From NCBI GenBank assembly GCA_963631545.1, contig CAVGRN010000003.1, positions 1 through 64,000 of the forward strand: a stretch of 64,000 bases of DNA, written 5' to 3'. Origin of the DNA: UBA1181 sp963631545 (GTDB taxonomy: Bacteria; Bacteroidota; Bacteroidia; Bacteroidales; Paludibacteraceae). The translations under genes were made by a program, and so were the position numbers. The notes beneath the pieces were generated by a model. The model saw only the letters and a list, made by a program, of their open reading frames with translations, was not told the DNA's origin and did not search any database. Within the stretch, counting starts at the first letter, position 1. Each line of letters opens with the position of its first letter. Below are positions 48,198-57,361 of this stretch, piece after piece.

Positions 48198-49121
48198 CTA
48201 TTTTCGGAGGAGTTTCACCGCCGCCTCATCGTCGAAGGTGGAGTTGCCCATTTTCGCTGCCACCTCGCCATTTCTAAAAAAGAGCAGTAGTGGGATATTG
48301 TACTCCGTGATGGGCATCATCTCCACCGGAGGAAGGAAAATGTGCGGACGCACCGCCACGCCGGTCTCCTCGATAAAGTCAGCCAACTCGCCTTCACTGC
48401 CCCAAACCACCCACTGCACCGGCACATCGGTGGCCTCGCGTAGCACCACCTCCAACTTACGCATCGCCATCTTACAATGCCTACACTTCACGCTAAAAAG
48501 GCAGACCACCGCACGATCGGACGCGCGGGCAACACGCAACTCTGGCTGTTTCTGCTCCAACTCAGCGTATGCCTGGGCATTATATTTCGTTTCGCGGGGC
48601 GTTCCCCACCCCAAAGGGAGTTTGCAGAAAGCAAATGCGAGCGACACGAAGAAGAACACAGAGAGCCAACGTTTTTGCCGCCGCACAAAAGTGATTTCGC
48701 ATTTGGAAGAAAAAAAGAGAAGGAGGAGCAACGCAACATTCTTCAAAAGCGACCACCCGGGAGAGAGGGAGAACGCCTCGCCCATACAATGGCAATTGCC
48801 ATCATTGCCCGTAACCAACAAGTAGGACAGCAAAACCGAAAAGCCAACAAGCAGCAGCAACACCGCCCTATCGACCCACTTGCGGAAGAGCATCGAAAGC
48901 AGCATAAGACCTAAAAAAGCCTCCGCAAACAATACGCACCGCGACAGAAACGAGGAAAAAGTCAGGTTGAAGAAACCCAACGAGAAGATATATGACTCAA
49001 ATGCATCGAGCGACCAGAATTTCAGTGCCGCCGACAGCAGGAAAACCAACCCCAGCACAAGGCGGCAGCCAAGGGGGAAGATTTGGTTAGCAGCAAACCT
49101 CTTTCTCTGCTCCTCCGTCAT
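48198..49121 (-). CDS. MauE/DoxX-like membrane domain fused to thioredoxin-like domain
   Basis: The 307-residue protein starts with four or five transmembrane helices (about 15-170) bearing a periplasm-side CHCMGE motif between helices, as in MauE-like redox membrane proteins. A thioredoxin-fold domain follows (about 200-307) with CRHC in the active-site position (VCLFSVKCRHCKMAM) and a cis-Pro-type loop. It probably passes electrons or thiol-disulfide exchange across the inner membrane. ATG at 49121 is chosen because the frame upstream overlaps the neighbouring lipoprotein gene. It begins 8 bases after that small Cys-rich lipoprotein, which could be its partner. Confidence 0.75.
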   Translation of the reverse strand: MTEEQRKRFAANQIFPLGCRLVLGLVFLLSAALKFWSLDAFESYIFSLGFFNLTFSSFLSRCVLFAEAFLGLMLLSMLFRKWVDRAVLLLLVGFSVLLSYLLVTGNDGNCHCMGEAFSLSPGWSLLKNVALLLLLFFSSKCEITFVRRQKRWLSVFFFVSLAFAFCKLPLGWGTPRETKYNAQAYAELEQKQPELRVARASDRAVVCLFSVKCRHCKMAMRKLEVVLREATDVPVQWVVWGSEGELADFIEETGVAVRPHIFLPPVEMMPITEYNIPLLLFFRNGEVAAKMGNSTFDDEAAVKLLRK

Positions 49122-49129
49122 AGTCAGGG

Positions 49130-49315
49130 CTATTTCACACCGCACTTGATGTCCTCGCCGTCCTCCAATTCTGAGCAAGAACCCTCATAATCGTAGTAGT
49201 CGCGCATCACGGTGGAGTCGTCATCATTTTTCACGCTACATTCACAATCGTTCACCGACGAGCAAGCCACGAAAGAAACGGCGAAAAGGAAGAAACAAAA
49301 AAATAATCTACCCAT
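49130..49315 (-). CDS. small Cys-rich lipoprotein
   Basis: The 61-residue product is a signal peptide with lipobox FVAC followed by a short acidic mature part containing four more Cys (CEC and two further on) and ending GEDIKCGVK. After lipidation the rest could bind a metal or form a disulfide. It has no family I recognise. It has its own promoter and sits 8 bases before the MauE-thioredoxin gene, so a redox partnership is a reasonable inference. Start at 49315 (MGRLFFCFFLF) is preferred to one three codons earlier. Confidence 0.65.
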   Translation of the reverse strand: MGRLFFCFFLFAVSFVACSSVNDCECSVKNDDDSTVMRDYYDYEGSCSELEDGEDIKCGVK

Positions 49316-49449
49316 AACATTCAATTTTACGTTTTATGGTTTTAACAACCTACAAGGAATCAAGTATTTAAGCAAGATTAGCAAGGGCAACCCGCTTAGG
49401 CTTAACGAGGAAACGAACACAGAATGAACGATTCCACAGAAAAATTTTC

Positions 49450-49481
49450 CAAAGATACACATATTGTCGAGAAAGTTGCAA
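49450..49481 (-). promoter_or_regulatory. promoter of the lipoprotein-hisA-gpmI operon
   Basis: TTG (49479-49481) precedes TATCTTTG (49450-49457) by 21 bases on the minus strand. It gives a leader of about 130 bases before the lipoprotein ATG. Confidence 0.55.
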
Positions 49482-49536
49482 ATGAATCGACTGAGAGATA
49501 TAACATGAGGATTAAAACAACCATTTTGGGCGACTG

Positions 49537-50590
49537 TCACACCCATTTCCCAAGTTTTTCGTAATGACGGTCTTGAAGAACTGACGGAATTTCTTTTATC
49601 GAAGGAAACTCTTGATAAAGTTCTCTCCTCAATCTATCTAACAACCTATCTCCCAACATATTTGAATTTTTGCCTCTCAAAGCAACTTCATACCACTGCA
49701 CCAAATCACTTTCCGTCACAACACCTTGGATTCTACTTTTCCACCCTATCTGAGTTAAAAGGGAAACAATCACACCTTTTTCTGCATCCTTACAAACAAT
49801 GACAATTCTATCGCTCGAAATGCTGGACACTATAGATTTTGCCAACTCAACATCCAATGATAGATGTTTTATCTGAATGGCTGGACCCCAATTGGTATAC
49901 ATATCCAACCCTCTGTCTGCCGCATTTGTAACACCAACCCGATAAACCTTAGCTTCCTGTTTTTTCGACAATTTATTGATTTCAATTCCCATCACCGACT
50001 CGGCAAAATTTTTGAAATCATCCAACAGCATTTTTTTATTTGGGTCAATCGAAATCTCAACTTGCAACCTTAATGTTTCAACAATCGAAGAGAACAAAGC
50101 GTACACAACAATTTCATACACCTTATCAATACTTCGTTTAAGACCAGGTTCATTCCAAAAGGAGTCAATGAAACATTTTACGTCAAAATCATTTTTGCTT
50201 GCCCGACTACATTTTTCCAACGCATCAGAAAGTTGTCCGTGTTTACCAAGGAATCGATTATATATGTACGCTTCTACCACTCCATTTGTTTTTTTTATTT
50301 TCAGTTGCAAGTATTTTGATGATAGATGGCGGCATTGCATTATCATTAAACAAATCGTCCTGGAATCGTGCGCTACTTGTACAAACCCTTCCTAAAAGTT
50401 CTTTCGTAATTTCATCCCTCCAATGTTTACTCACTGAACGATATGATTCCAACTGGTTTATGTTCAAGTCCTTACAAACCCTTGAATGATATAGAATCTC
50501 CGCTATCTGAATTGGCTTATAAAAATGCACTCTTGATTTTTTTATCAAAGCATCCAACGCATTTTTAGCCTTTTGTACATCATTGTTCAT
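49537..50590 (-). pseudogene. HaeII-like type II restriction endonuclease, split by a frameshift
   Basis: Two overlapping minus-strand frames together make one HaeII-family endonuclease of about 350 residues, the usual length. The first (50590 to 50258) starts MNNDVQKAKNALDALIKKSR and runs through HFYKPIQIAEILYHSR and DLFNDNAMPPSIIKILATEN. The second (to 49537) continues with KTNGVVEAYIYNRFLGKHGQ, then a part with DRGLDMYTNWGPAIQIKHLS that should hold the catalytic residues. The junction is a run of eight A on the coding strand (50289-50296); seven would restore the frame. Without slippage the product is a stump of 110 residues. HaeII cuts RGCGCY; the same site is inferred, not shown. It starts 5 bases after the methyltransferase gene. 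Confidence 0.8.
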
Positions 50591-50595
50591 CCTCT

Positions 50596-51534
50596 TTACT
50601 TTTTTAATTCATACTCCTTCAGAGCACTCATCATCTGCCTTGCGACAGCCTTTATCACCGGCACAGCGACAGAGTTACCCGTCTGATGTTTCAATTTCGT
50701 ATACGGAACAACAATTTTAAAATCATCAGGGAAGCCTTGCAAACGTAACATTTCACGCTCCGTCGGTCGCCGTTCGTCGTTAACAAGGATATAATTGGCA
50801 GACGCACCCGCGCGAAGACACGATGAATAAGCGTGCGGTGTAACAGTTCCCGCCATATTTTCATGCGAGATATAGGGTTTGGGGAAGTTAGGCTCTTTCA
50901 ACCTCTGCAACCGAGAGTCGCGAATCTGAGGCTTGACATAGTATCTTTCTGAAACATTATCTTCTAAAATCAATTTCAAGGGAATCCTGTATTTCTCAGA
51001 AACGGGATCTGGGAAAGCGAAAAAAACGGGGTCTTTAAAGCCAACGATGATGATACGCTCTCTTTTTTGCGGCACACCATAATCCAAAGCGTTCAACACC
51101 TTCGCATAAACAGAATAGCCCATTGCTTCCAGATGGCTACGAATCACTCTGAAAGTGTTTCCATTATCATGCGCAGTGAGATTTCGCACGTTTTCCAACA
51201 TAAAGGCCTTTGGCATTTTCTCTTTTAGTATTCTTTCTATTTCAAAAAACAAAGTTCCGCAAGTTTCATTGGCAAAGCCCTCCTTCTTTCCAATAATCGA
51301 GAACGCCTGACAGGGGAACCCACCCAAAAGCACATCAAAATCAGGAATATCCCTTGCGGCAATCTTTGTAATATCGCCCGAAGGATGCTCGCCAAAGTTC
51401 GCCTCATACGTTTTGCAAGCATCCTCGTCAAACTCGGACGAAAACACGCAATGTCCGCCAACCGACTCAAACCCCAAACGGATTCCGCCAATGCCAGCAA
51501 ACAAATCTATAAACTTGAAACTATTCCAATCCAT
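50596..51534 (-). CDS. DNA cytosine-5 methyltransferase of a HaeII-like system
   Basis: The 312-residue enzyme has the C5-methyltransferase motifs in order: SAM loop FIDLFAGIGGIRLGF, catalytic PCQ in GGFPCQAFSIIG, the ENV motif in MLENVRNL, QKRERIIIVGF, and the final GNSVAVPVIKAV. It is intact, while its companion endonuclease is frameshifted. It should methylate the site the endonuclease cuts (RGCGCY if HaeII-like). The start codon lies 9 bases after the pgpH stop, so expression may depend on the pgpH transcript. The region is visibly richer in A and T than pgpH, suggesting acquisition. Confidence 0.9.
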   Translation of the reverse strand: MDWNSFKFIDLFAGIGGIRLGFESVGGHCVFSSEFDEDACKTYEANFGEHPSGDITKIAARDIPDFDVLLGGFPCQAFSIIGKKEGFANETCGTLFFEIERILKEKMPKAFMLENVRNLTAHDNGNTFRVIRSHLEAMGYSVYAKVLNALDYGVPQKRERIIIVGFKDPVFFAFPDPVSEKYRIPLKLILEDNVSERYYVKPQIRDSRLQRLKEPNFPKPYISHENMAGTVTPHAYSSCLRAGASANYILVNDERRPTEREMLRLQGFPDDFKIVVPYTKLKHQTGNSVAVPVIKAVARQMMSALKEYELKK

Positions 51535-51543
51535 TTCCGACTT

Positions 51544-53631
51544 CTATTTTTTCAACTCGGGATAACTGATTCGCGTGTGGTAGATGGTTTTCAGTTTGTC
51601 CTTCAGCACAGATTTAATGATTTTGATTTGGTCGAGCGTGATGGGTGCCTGGTCGAACATTCCTTCCTGCACCTGGCTCGACACAACTTTCTCCACAAGG
51701 TCGTTTATCGTCTGATCGGTATAGTCCGACAAACTGCGGGATGCAGCCTCGACGGCATCGCACATCGAGAGGATGCACATCTCCCTACTCCACGGTTTCG
51801 GGCCTGGGTAAGTGAACAGCGACTCGTCCACAGGGCGGTCGGGGTACTTATTTTTATAGGTATAAAGGAAATACTTCACCTTCCCCTCGCCGTGGTGGGT
51901 CTGGATGAAAGCCTGAATTTTCTCGGGGATATTGTTCTGCTTGGCGATCTTCACGCCGTCTATCACATGGTTGATGATGATGGCAGCACTCTCCTCCTCG
52001 GTCTTGCCGTCGTGCGGATTCCGTCCACCCGACTGATTTTCAGTGAAATACTCCGGGTTAGACATTTTCCCGATGTCGTGATACAACGCCGCCGTACGCA
52101 CCAAAATCGGGTTCGCCTTGTCCTTCAACGCCATAGCACACTCCGCGGCGAGGTTGGAAACCTGCATAGAGTGTTGGAAACTGCCTGGGGCGACTTCCGA
52201 GAAATGGCGGAGAAGTGGATTATTCGTGTTAGCCAACTCCACCAACGAAGCATCAGAGGTGTAACCGAAAATCTTTTCAATGATGTAAATCAGCGGATTG
52301 GCAAACATCAGCAACACGCCATTTACCAAGAAATATTGTATCGGTGTCAAATCAATCTGGTCGAAACCTTTTTCGTGTACAAGAGAGAACCCGACATACA
52401 ACGCCACATAACTCGCCACGATGAAGAGGGCAGACCGTATCAGATGCGAACGCTGATAGATGGTTTTCAGCGTGCAGATGGAAATCATACCCACCACCAC
52501 CTGCAAAAACAGGAACTCGAACTCGCTCGGCACAATGAACGAGCAGAGCAGCACCGTAGTGAGATGCGAGAACAAAGCCGTTCGCGTGTCGAAAAACACC
52601 GTGACAGTGATCGGCGTAAGGGCATACGGAATGATGTAGGGCGACACCTCGTTTTTCACCACCCAAGCGGTAATGACACACATAACCAAGACGAGCGACA
52701 AGATGAACAGCACATCGCGCTTATCCACCAAAAATTTCTGGCGGAAAAGGTAGAAATACAGGAAAAAAACAGAAAGCGAGATGGCGATAAGCACACCCTG
52801 CCCCACGGCTATCAGCTTGCTGTCTTTCTCACGGCTGTTCTCCTCGGTAAACTGTTTGTAGGAATTCAACACATCGTAAACCTCGTCGGTAACGATTTCC
52901 CCGTGGTCGATGATTTTCTCCCCACTTTGGATTCTTCCCTTCGTCAGCGACACGGTTTTCAGTAGGTCTTTTTTCAGGTTTTCCGTTTTCTCCTCATCAA
53001 AAAGGATATTTGCCTCAATGTAATTGTTGAGGTTGAGGTCGCGTAAGATCTTCGGGTCAAGGGTTTCCGGTGCTTCTGCGATGATTTTCTCGTAAGCGGA
53101 TTTTGTCGTCAGAAACTCCGCCAACGGATACTCCTTCGACATTTTTTTTGAGACAACCCGCATGTTCTTCACATCCGCCTCATACTGTTTCGCCAGAACA
53201 TCCGGCCGTGTGATTCCTATTTTATACACCTCATTCAACTTCTTCACCACATACTGGTAATAGGTATAGGAGGCATCCGTCTCGGTAGATTTCAACTTCT
53301 CCGTCGCACGCGCTACCATCTCCGTCTGAATGGAGTCAGAGCGATTGAAGATGGGCGAAAACGACTTTAGCAGTTCGTCATACTCCTTTGTGAGTTCTTT
53401 ATCCGATTTATAGATTTCAAACGCAAACGGTGCCGTAATCTCCTCATACGTCCACGGGCTACCCTTCTCATACGAGTACTGGAACTGGCTGACGCTTGGG
53501 AATGTTTTGAAAACGATGACCCCCGTAGTGAGAAATAGCAAGGCGATAAACGTGTATTTTATCACCTCTTTGCGGTGCGTCGTGTCGCCTCCGCTCAAGA
53601 TGAAGTCATATAGCGATGACAGGATTTTCAT
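51544..53631 (-). CDS. pgpH: 7TM-HD family phosphohydrolase (PgpH-like)
   Basis: The 695-residue protein starts with a short cytosolic part and a transmembrane helix (about 27-42). A long extracytoplasmic 7TMR-HDED domain follows, then a bundle of about seven transmembrane helices (about 275-455), and a cytosolic HD domain with HD in YHDIGKMSNPEYFTENQ and HxxDG-like INHVIDGVKIA. This architecture matches PgpH, which hydrolyses the second messenger c-di-AMP to pApA. The HD-containing C-terminal part is complete. The restriction-modification pair follows with only 9 bases of spacing. Confidence 0.88.
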   Translation of the reverse strand: MKILSSLYDFILSGGDTTHRKEVIKYTFIALLFLTTGVIVFKTFPSVSQFQYSYEKGSPWTYEEITAPFAFEIYKSDKELTKEYDELLKSFSPIFNRSDSIQTEMVARATEKLKSTETDASYTYYQYVVKKLNEVYKIGITRPDVLAKQYEADVKNMRVVSKKMSKEYPLAEFLTTKSAYEKIIAEAPETLDPKILRDLNLNNYIEANILFDEEKTENLKKDLLKTVSLTKGRIQSGEKIIDHGEIVTDEVYDVLNSYKQFTEENSREKDSKLIAVGQGVLIAISLSVFFLYFYLFRQKFLVDKRDVLFILSLVLVMCVITAWVVKNEVSPYIIPYALTPITVTVFFDTRTALFSHLTTVLLCSFIVPSEFEFLFLQVVVGMISICTLKTIYQRSHLIRSALFIVASYVALYVGFSLVHEKGFDQIDLTPIQYFLVNGVLLMFANPLIYIIEKIFGYTSDASLVELANTNNPLLRHFSEVAPGSFQHSMQVSNLAAECAMALKDKANPILVRTAALYHDIGKMSNPEYFTENQSGGRNPHDGKTEEESAAIIINHVIDGVKIAKQNNIPEKIQAFIQTHHGEGKVKYFLYTYKNKYPDRPVDESLFTYPGPKPWSREMCILSMCDAVEAASRSLSDYTDQTINDLVEKVVSSQVQEGMFDQAPITLDQIKIIKSVLKDKLKTIYHTRISYPELKK

Positions 53632-53959
53632 ATATTATCTGTTAGAATGTTCCATCTTAATTGAGTACTCGCGAAGATAGGAATTTTGGCGGATTAATCC
53701 CAAATCTGCACTCTTAGCGGACAAAAAAGACTCCGCCGTTTTTGCAGGATTGTCCGATTTCATTACTTTCACGGCACTCTTCCAAGTTTCATGATTTCCA
53801 CGGACGAGAGGCGGAGGAATCCTTCTTTTTTGCTAACTCAAATTCAAACCATCACTGTTTTACAATAAGGAGAAACGGCGGAAAGCCCGCGACAAACAAC
53901 AAAAAAGACGATACCTTTACGATACCGTCCACATAACCAACATTACACCCCACACTTTG
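53632..53959. other. 328-bp gap between pgpH and tRNA-Val
   Basis: I see no gene here. A near-consensus minus-strand -7 box TATCTTCG lies about 45 bases before pgpH and may be its promoter, but without a clear -33 element. The rest shows no hairpin or conserved frame that I can support. Confidence 0.4.
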
Positions 53960-54034
53960 TGGTCCCACTAGGATTCGAACCTAGGACCCTCTGCTTGTAA
54001 GGCAGATGCTCTGAACCAACTGAGCTATAAGACC
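53960..54034 (-). tRNA. tRNA-Val (anticodon TAC), second copy
   Basis: A 75-nt cloverleaf with acceptor GGTCTTA/TGGGACC, anticodon stem-loop CTGCC-TTACAAG-CAGAG with TAC, and T arm CTAGG-TTCGAAT-CCTAG. It is identical to the copy 45 bases upstream. CCA is not encoded. Confidence 0.95.
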
Positions 54035-54079
54035 TTTAAAACTTGAAAACTTTACTCTGCGGCCGCCGCCGCTTTCGTG

Positions 54080-54154
54080 TGGTCCCACTAGGATTCGAAC
54101 CTAGGACCCTCTGCTTGTAAGGCAGATGCTCTGAACCAACTGAGCTATAAGACC
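54080..54154 (-). tRNA. tRNA-Val (anticodon TAC), first copy
   Basis: Identical in sequence to the downstream tRNA-Val, with the same flanking GT before the 3' end. A tandem duplication is likely. Confidence 0.95.
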
Positions 54155-54172
54155 ATTTTTGCAAAAGCGTTG

Positions 54173-54202
54173 CAAATATAGGCTCTTTTCCGCATTTTGC
54201 AA
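54173..54202 (-). promoter_or_regulatory. promoter of the tRNA-Val pair
   Basis: On the minus strand TTG (54200-54202) is followed after 19 bases by TATATTTG (54173-54180), about 20 bases before the first tRNA. Confidence 0.6.
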
Positions 54203-54221
54203 AATAAATGGGGATTTTTTT

Positions 54222-55499
54222 TCAAATAACTTCCGCAACAACGTATGTGCTGCCGCCCACATAGATAAAATCGTCTGGGGAAGCCGCCCTTCGTGCCGCC
54301 GCAAGTGCCTCATTCACTGTCGGATAACATTCTCCCATCAAACCCTTCTCATTTCCCATCGCTTTCAGGCGATGCTCGTCCATCGCTCTCTTGATTCCAG
54401 CCCGGGTGAAATAGTAGGTTGCATCGCGTGGGAGCAAGTCCAAAACGTGCGATATATCCTTGTCGCCTACCATTCCAAACACTATATGCAACTGATTGTG
54501 AGGAGTTTGCGCAAGCTGCCGCACCACATATTGTATGCCGCCAACATTATGCCCCGTGTCGCACACCACGGTCGGATTCTCTCCGATTTTCTGCCAACGC
54601 CCCAGCAAATGCGTCTGCGAAATGGTGTCGCGCACACCTTTTTTCTCCTCTTCCAAACTGATATTGAAGCCCAACTCGCGCAGACGGCACACCGCACAAT
54701 GCACCGTCGCCATATTTTTCGCCTGATAAATGCCCAAAAGTGGCGTTTCTAATTCTACTTCATCCACAGAAAACGCTTGACGGAGCGTGTCACCTTCCAA
54801 TCGCTCGCCAAGAGCGGCCACCACCTGCTCATCCGCAAAATAAATGGGTGAATGCTTTTCGAACGCAGTCTGGCGGAAGAGCGTGCGAATTTCTCCGTCC
54901 GACTCGCCTATCACCACCGGGACATTCTCTTTGATGATTCCCGCCTTCTCACGGGCAATCTCCAACTCCGTATTACCTAATATATTGGTATGATCCAAAC
55001 TGATGTTGGTGATGACACTCAGCACCGGCGTGATGATGTTCGTACTGTCGAGCCGACCGCCCAAACCCACCTCCACCACTGCGCAATCAACCTGTTCCTG
55101 CCGGAAGTAATCAAACGCCATCGCCACATTCACCTCAAAGAACGACGGGAAAACCACATCAAAGAAATCTTTGTGGCGTTCCACGAAATCTATCACAAAC
55201 TGCTCTGGCACCATCTCGCCATTCACACGGATGCGCTCGCGGAAATCCTTCAAATGGGGCGAAGTGAAAAGTCCCACCTTGTAGCCCGCCGACTGCAAAA
55301 CCGACGCGAGGGTGTGCGATGTCGAACCCTTTCCGTTCGTCCCCCCGATATGCACCGTACGGAACGATTTATGAGGATTGCCCAGCCGCTCGTCAAAGGC
55401 CATCATACTGTCGAGGCCCTCCTTGTATGCCGACGAGCCGACCATCTGGAACAGCGGCATCCTATTATATATGAACTCCAACGTTTCTCTGTAATCCAT
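54222..55499 (-). CDS. folC: folylpolyglutamate/dihydrofolate synthase
   Basis: FolC adds glutamate to dihydropteroate and to folates. The 425-residue protein has the P-loop HIGGTNGKGSTSHTLASVL, then SPHLKDFRERIRVNG, the Mur-ligase-like VVEVGLGGRLDSTN, and ISLDHTNILG. The C-terminal domain includes CDTGHNVGGIQYVV. ATG at 55499 (MDYRETLEFIYNRM) is chosen because the 48 codons upstream are basic and unlike the family. The gene is followed by the tRNA-Val pair with no terminator that I can see. Confidence 0.95.
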   Translation of the reverse strand: MDYRETLEFIYNRMPLFQMVGSSAYKEGLDSMMAFDERLGNPHKSFRTVHIGGTNGKGSTSHTLASVLQSAGYKVGLFTSPHLKDFRERIRVNGEMVPEQFVIDFVERHKDFFDVVFPSFFEVNVAMAFDYFRQEQVDCAVVEVGLGGRLDSTNIITPVLSVITNISLDHTNILGNTELEIAREKAGIIKENVPVVIGESDGEIRTLFRQTAFEKHSPIYFADEQVVAALGERLEGDTLRQAFSVDEVELETPLLGIYQAKNMATVHCAVCRLRELGFNISLEEEKKGVRDTISQTHLLGRWQKIGENPTVVCDTGHNVGGIQYVVRQLAQTPHNQLHIVFGMVGDKDISHVLDLLPRDATYYFTRAGIKRAMDEHRLKAMGNEKGLMGECYPTVNEALAAARRAASPDDFIYVGGSTYVVAEVI

Positions 55500-55693
55500 C
55501 TCTGTTTTAATTTTCCAATGCGAAACTACAAAAAAAACGAATCTTTTTCCCCTTGCTTTTTTGTTTTGTGAATCCGAAAAACTAATTTTACGAGTACGAA
55601 AACGCAGGCAGCGCGATCCACGAAAATATCGGCATCGCACCAACGCATTTTCACCTTAAACCAAAATGATTAACACGTATAAAAGGATTGATT

Positions 55694-57022
55694 ATGGGAG
55701 CTAAGAAAAATTTCGTTTTGGATACAAATGTCATCCTTCACGACTACAAATGCATCTACAATTTCCAGGAAAACGACATTTACATTCCGATTGTAGTGTT
55801 GGAGGAACTGGACAAGTTCAAGAAAGGAAACGAGCAAATCAACTTCAACGCCCGCGAGTTTGTCCGAGAACTCGACACTTTGGCTGTTGGGAATGATTTC
55901 TTCAAGAACGGTGCGTCGTTGGGCAGCGACTTGGGTCGGCTGTTCATCGTAACGAACCCCGAATACCCTGAGATTCTCTCAAAGTCTTTCTCCGAAAAGA
56001 CCCCAGACCACCGCATTATGGCAGTGGCACTCGTCAAGCAAAAGCAAGACCCCAAGACCCGCACCATCCTCGTAACCAAGGATGTCAACCTCCGTATGAA
56101 AGCCAAATCCATCGGCCTCGACGTGGAAGACTACAATAACGACAAGGTGAAGAACGTCGACCTGTTCGATAAAGCGCAAGAAACCTACGAGGATGTCGAC
56201 CCCGACTTGGTGGACCGCATCTACGCTGAGTCGTACGGCGTGCCGTTTGCCGACTGCAAGTTGCCAGACACCATTGCGCCTAACGACTGTTTCATCCTCA
56301 AAAGTTGCCGCTCGTCCGTCATGGCGAAGTATGACGCAGCCGCCGGCACGGTAAAGAAGGTGAAGAAAGAAAAAGCATTCGGCATCGAGGGGAGAAACGC
56401 CGAGCAGAGTTTTGCCTTAGATGCGCTGCTCAACGACGATGTGAAATTGGTGGCAGTAACGGGTCGCGCCGGAACGGGAAAAACCCTGTTAGCACTGGCT
56501 GCCGCTTTGCAGCAGAACGAAACCTACAAGCAGATTCTGTTGGCAAGACCTATCGTGGCAATGTCTAACAAAGACTTGGGATTCCTGCCAGGCGACGAGA
56601 AACAGAAAGTGGCTCCATATATGCAGCCGTTGTTCGACAATCTGAACGTCATTAAGCACCAGTTCGCACCAAGCAGTCGCGAGTTGAAGTTGTTAGACGA
56701 CATGCAGAAGAACGAGCAGTTGGTGATTGAGGCACTCGCCTTCATCCGTGGACGAAGTTTGAGCAGCACCTACCTGATTGTCGACGAGGCGCAGAACCTC
56801 ACCCCACACGAAGTGAAAACCATCATCACGCGCGCCGGCGAGGGTTGCAAAATCGTCTTCACGGGAGATGTGCAGCAGATTGATACGCCTTACCTCGACA
56901 TCCAGTCGAACGGTCTTGTCTATATGATCGACAAGATGCGCGGGCAGAGCCTCTTCGCCCATGTGAACCTGATAAAGGGTGAACGAAGCAAACTCTCGGA
57001 GTTGGCAAGCGTCTTGCTGTAG
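55694..57022 (+). CDS. phoH: PIN-PhoH ATPase
   Basis: The 442-residue protein joins an N-terminal PIN-type nuclease fold (about 1-150; acidic residues in FVLDTNVILHD and VVLEELDKFK) to a PhoH ATPase domain (about 235-442). The ATPase part has Walker A VTGRAGTGKTLLALAAAL and Walker B LIVDEAQNLTPHEVK, then TGDVQQIDTPYLD. Such PIN-PhoH proteins are RNA-processing or RNA-unwinding enzymes, and some belong to toxin-antitoxin-like PhoAT pairs; no antitoxin lies upstream here. The ATG at 55694 (MGAKKNFVLDTNVIL) is chosen over a TTG two codons earlier. Confidence 0.92.
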   Translation: MGAKKNFVLDTNVILHDYKCIYNFQENDIYIPIVVLEELDKFKKGNEQINFNAREFVRELDTLAVGNDFFKNGASLGSDLGRLFIVTNPEYPEILSKSFSEKTPDHRIMAVALVKQKQDPKTRTILVTKDVNLRMKAKSIGLDVEDYNNDKVKNVDLFDKAQETYEDVDPDLVDRIYAESYGVPFADCKLPDTIAPNDCFILKSCRSSVMAKYDAAAGTVKKVKKEKAFGIEGRNAEQSFALDALLNDDVKLVAVTGRAGTGKTLLALAAALQQNETYKQILLARPIVAMSNKDLGFLPGDEKQKVAPYMQPLFDNLNVIKHQFAPSSRELKLLDDMQKNEQLVIEALAFIRGRSLSSTYLIVDEAQNLTPHEVKTIITRAGEGCKIVFTGDVQQIDTPYLDIQSNGLVYMIDKMRGQSLFAHVNLIKGERSKLSELASVLL

Positions 57023-57062
57023 GATTTTCGGTAAGAACTGACGGCAACGCCCATACAAACCC

Positions 57063-57102
57063 AAAGGCTGAGTTTCAGGAATGGAACTCAGCCTTTTTTT
57101 TT
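57063..57102 (+). terminator. terminator of phoH
   Basis: AAAGGCTGAGTT (57063-57074) and AACTCAGCCTTT (57085-57096) form a perfect 12-bp stem followed by more T, 40 bases after the gene. Confidence 0.9.
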
Positions 57103-57169
57103 CCTCTAAAAAGCCGCAGCAGCACCGCGTCTTAACAAAAAAAGCCCACCGACTAATCAGTGAGCTTTG

Positions 57170-57256
57170 CGGAAAGACAGGGATTCGAACCCTGGGAACA
57201 GTTACCCGTTCACCGCATTTCGAGTGCGGCCCGATCGACCACTCCGGCATCTTTCC
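57170..57256 (-). tRNA. tRNA-Ser (anticodon CGA)
   Basis: An 87-nt type II tRNA: acceptor GGAAAGA/TCTTTCC, discriminator G, anticodon stem-loop CCGCA-CTCGAAA-TGCGG (CGA), a long variable arm, and T arm CAGGG-TTCGAAT-CCCTG. Confidence 0.95.
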
Positions 57257-57304
57257 TAAAGAACCTCCTCTACGAGAGATTCCCACAAGAATTCTTTCCG
57301 ACCG

Positions 57305-57312
57305 CAAATTTA
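57305..57312 (-). promoter_or_regulatory. possible -7 box of tRNA-Ser
   Basis: TAAATTTG on the minus strand matches TAnnTTTG and lies about 50 bases before the tRNA. There is no clear -33 TTG, and a 7-bp hairpin (57313-57332) occupies part of that space. Confidence 0.35.
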
Positions 57313-57361
57313 TCCCTTTTATTTGAAAGGGAATAAAAACTCAGCAGGAAAATTTTCCCAA

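Noticed and set aside
51385..52965. A 526-codon plus-strand frame over pgpH and the methyltransferase
   Set aside because: It is opposite two genes with strong family matches and has a His/Gln/Arg-rich composition typical of antisense frames.
53742..53936. A 64-codon plus-strand frame between pgpH and tRNA-Val
   Set aside because: Low-complexity, no start signal, no resemblance to a known family.
57313..57332. 7-bp hairpin as terminator of the YfhO gene
   Set aside because: It is not followed by a T run on that strand and overlaps the region before tRNA-Ser.
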